This document shows, piece after piece, positions 7,943 to 8,634 of a DNA stretch of 8,634 bases (its first letter is position 1; every line of letters starts with the position of its first letter). The translations under genes and the position numbers were made by a program. The stretch is from Oscillospiraceae bacterium (GTDB taxonomy: Bacteria > Bacillota > Clostridia > Oscillospirales > Ruminococcaceae), in NCBI GenBank assembly GCA_016302655.1, contig JAEDNF010000055.1, forward strand, positions 1 to 8,634, written 5' to 3'. The notes under the pieces were generated by a model. The model was not told where the DNA came from. It saw nothing but the letters and a program-made list of their open reading frames with translations, and did not search any database.

Positions 7943-7961
7943 GATAATATCCGATATTATC
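7943..7961. promoter_or_regulatory. 19-bp perfect palindrome in the pfkA leader, possible operator
   Basis: Two 9-bp arms, GATAATATC and GATATTATC, are perfectly inverted around a single base. The site lies about 11-29 nt downstream of the expected transcription start and 20 nt before the start codon, a position where a bound repressor would block elongation. The outer GATAAT/ATTATC bases resemble Fur-family boxes, but the centre does not match. With only one base between the arms it is unlikely to act as an RNA hairpin. The regulator is unknown. Confidence 0.5.
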
Positions 7962-7973
7962 TGCAATTATCTA

Positions 7974-8020
7974 AAAATATTATAGCATATATTGCTGAAA
8001 AGTCAAGAAAATATTATAGC
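7974..8020 (-). repeat. 13-bp direct repeat spanning the pfkA -10 region
   Basis: GCTATAATATTTT occurs at 8020-8008 and again at 7986-7974 on the minus strand, offset by 34 bp. The downstream copy contains the pfkA -10 box. The upstream copy also contains TATAAT but has no convincing -35 at the right distance (GATAGC). It may be a decayed or weak second promoter, or a chance AT-rich repeat. Confidence 0.6.
7979..8006 (-). promoter_or_regulatory. sigma-A type promoter for pfkA
   Basis: On the minus strand, TTGACT (8006-8001), a 16-nt spacer and TATAAT (7984-7979) preceded by TGC (extended -10). Transcription should start near 7972, leaving a leader of about 49 nt before the ATG at 7923. It lies in the 129-bp gap after the serpin stop, so pfkA need not depend on serpin transcription. 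Confidence 0.75.
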
Positions 8021-8052
8021 TTTGTTGTATAAAATGCTATCCGTTTAATTGC

Positions 8053-8634
8053 TCATATACCTGTGTATGCTCCTATGAACAACGGTAGCGATGTGCTTTT
8101 GTCAATTATCATATAAACAAACGGGCGGTCGAGCGTAACGCTTTTATCGATAAGTGCTGCGGCGCCGTCGAGCATCTCGATAACTGTTGCCGCACCCGCT
8201 TTTGTGCCTTTTTCATTGACCGTTATTTTTGTCTTGTGGATAACTCTGCCAATGAAGATGTTTCCGTTTGAAGATTTTCCTATGCCCGAAAAATCGGCTT
8301 TGCTCTCATCAAATGCTGTAGGCATACCGAGCGCAGAGAGCGTGTCATTAAGCACGGCGGAATATTCATATTCAAATTTAGGCATTTTGGTTTCTACCGA
8401 GCAGTTTTCGGCGTTGCTTAATATTCTGTTCAGTTCGGTGCCGCTAAGAGATGATATAAAGTCGCTTATATTCATATCTTCGTCGGGTAGCAGTGCGGCA
8501 AAGCTGTATTCGGAACTCTTGTAGTTTTTCATAAATCCTGTGCAGTCGTTGCCTTTGAGATATACGCACTCGTCGGAATACATCATTCTGACATCTGTCT
8601 GATTGCCGTTAGCGTCAGTAAATTTTCCGTCGTG
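8053..8634 (-). CDS. serpin (serine/cysteine protease inhibitor), N-terminus cut by window edge
   Basis: The frame stays open to the right edge, so the internal ATG at 8586 is not the start; the visible part is the last 193 residues of a protein that normally has about 370-420. It begins with a serpin-type segment (TDVRMMYSDECVYLK), followed by SFAALLPDED. The C-terminus has the hinge EKGTKAGAATV (P17-P7 region), a reactive-centre loop, then LDRPFVYMIID and PLFIGAY, all hallmarks of the serpin family. Serpins trap proteases by inserting the cleaved loop into a beta-sheet; the small-residue hinge here is that of an inhibitory member. The likely scissile bond lies within DGAAAL, suggesting an elastase-like target. 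Gut bacterial serpins, including the siropins of E. siraeum, are reported to inhibit neutrophil elastase. The signal sequence, if any, is outside the window. No clear terminator follows before the pfkA promoter. Confidence 0.93.
   Translation of the reverse strand, partial: HDGKFTDANGNQTDVRMMYSDECVYLKGNDCTGFMKNYKSSEYSFAALLPDEDMNISDFISSLSGTELNRILSNAENCSVETKMPKFEYEYSAVLNDTLSALGMPTAFDESKADFSGIGKSSNGNIFIGRVIHKTKITVNEKGTKAGAATVIEMLDGAAALIDKSVTLDRPFVYMIIDKSTSLPLFIGAYTGI

Noticed and set aside
7405..7947. 180-codon plus-strand open frame antisense to pfkA
   Set aside because: It lies wholly opposite conserved PFK motifs and its translation resembles no protein family; a shadow frame.
8016..8040. 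Possible terminator after the serpin gene (ATAGC/GCTAT inverted repeat)
   Set aside because: The stem is only 5 bp, AT-rich, with a long loop; too weak to call.
8053..8586. Serpin gene starting at the ATG at 8586
   Set aside because: The frame continues upstream without a stop to the window edge and those residues still fit a serpin, so the ATG is internal.

Overview
The window looks like chromosomal DNA of an anaerobic gut Firmicute of the Clostridia, most likely the Ruminococcus / [Eubacterium] siraeum area of the Oscillospiraceae. The reasons are moderate-to-low GC, consensus sigma-A type promoters, AGAGG(TGAT) ribosome binding sites, a clostridial-type phosphofructokinase, and a serpin. 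Serpins are rare in bacteria, but E. siraeum is known to carry them. The species assignment is inference; no rRNA or other marker is present.

Layout: (1) Bases 1-1156, minus strand, hold the N-terminal 385 codons of an M20-family metallodipeptidase (Sapep/PepV type), cut off by the left edge. (2) A short divergent intergenic region (1157-1293) carries two well-formed back-to-back promoters, one per strand, whose -35 boxes form a small dyad. (3) A two-gene plus-strand operon (1294-6774) follows. The first gene encodes a 592-aa protein with an alpha/beta N-terminal domain and an alpha/alpha-toroid C-terminal domain. The second, 21 bp downstream, encodes a 1226-aa protein: two fibronectin-III-like domains, a degenerate CapA (poly-gamma-glutamate capsule) domain, and two regions resembling DUF6270/SGNH-like domains. 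(4) A strong hairpin at 6791-6819 lies between the converging operon and pfkA. (5) pfkA (minus, 6838-7923) has its own promoter and a perfect 19-bp palindrome in its leader. (6) The C-terminal 193 codons of a serpin (minus, 8053-8634) run off the right edge.

How they fit together: the dipeptidase, PFK and serpin look like independent units (peptide catabolism, glycolysis, protease defence). The two-gene operon is the least understood part. Its domain types recur in cell-surface polymer loci, but neither protein has a visible signal peptide or membrane segment, and the CapA-like domain lacks most expected metal-binding residues. It may be a cytoplasmic, non-canonical system related to surface polymers, and is the best candidate here for undescribed biology. 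No tRNA, rRNA, CRISPR, insertion sequence or phage signature was seen, and no intergenic stretch exceeds about 140 bp.
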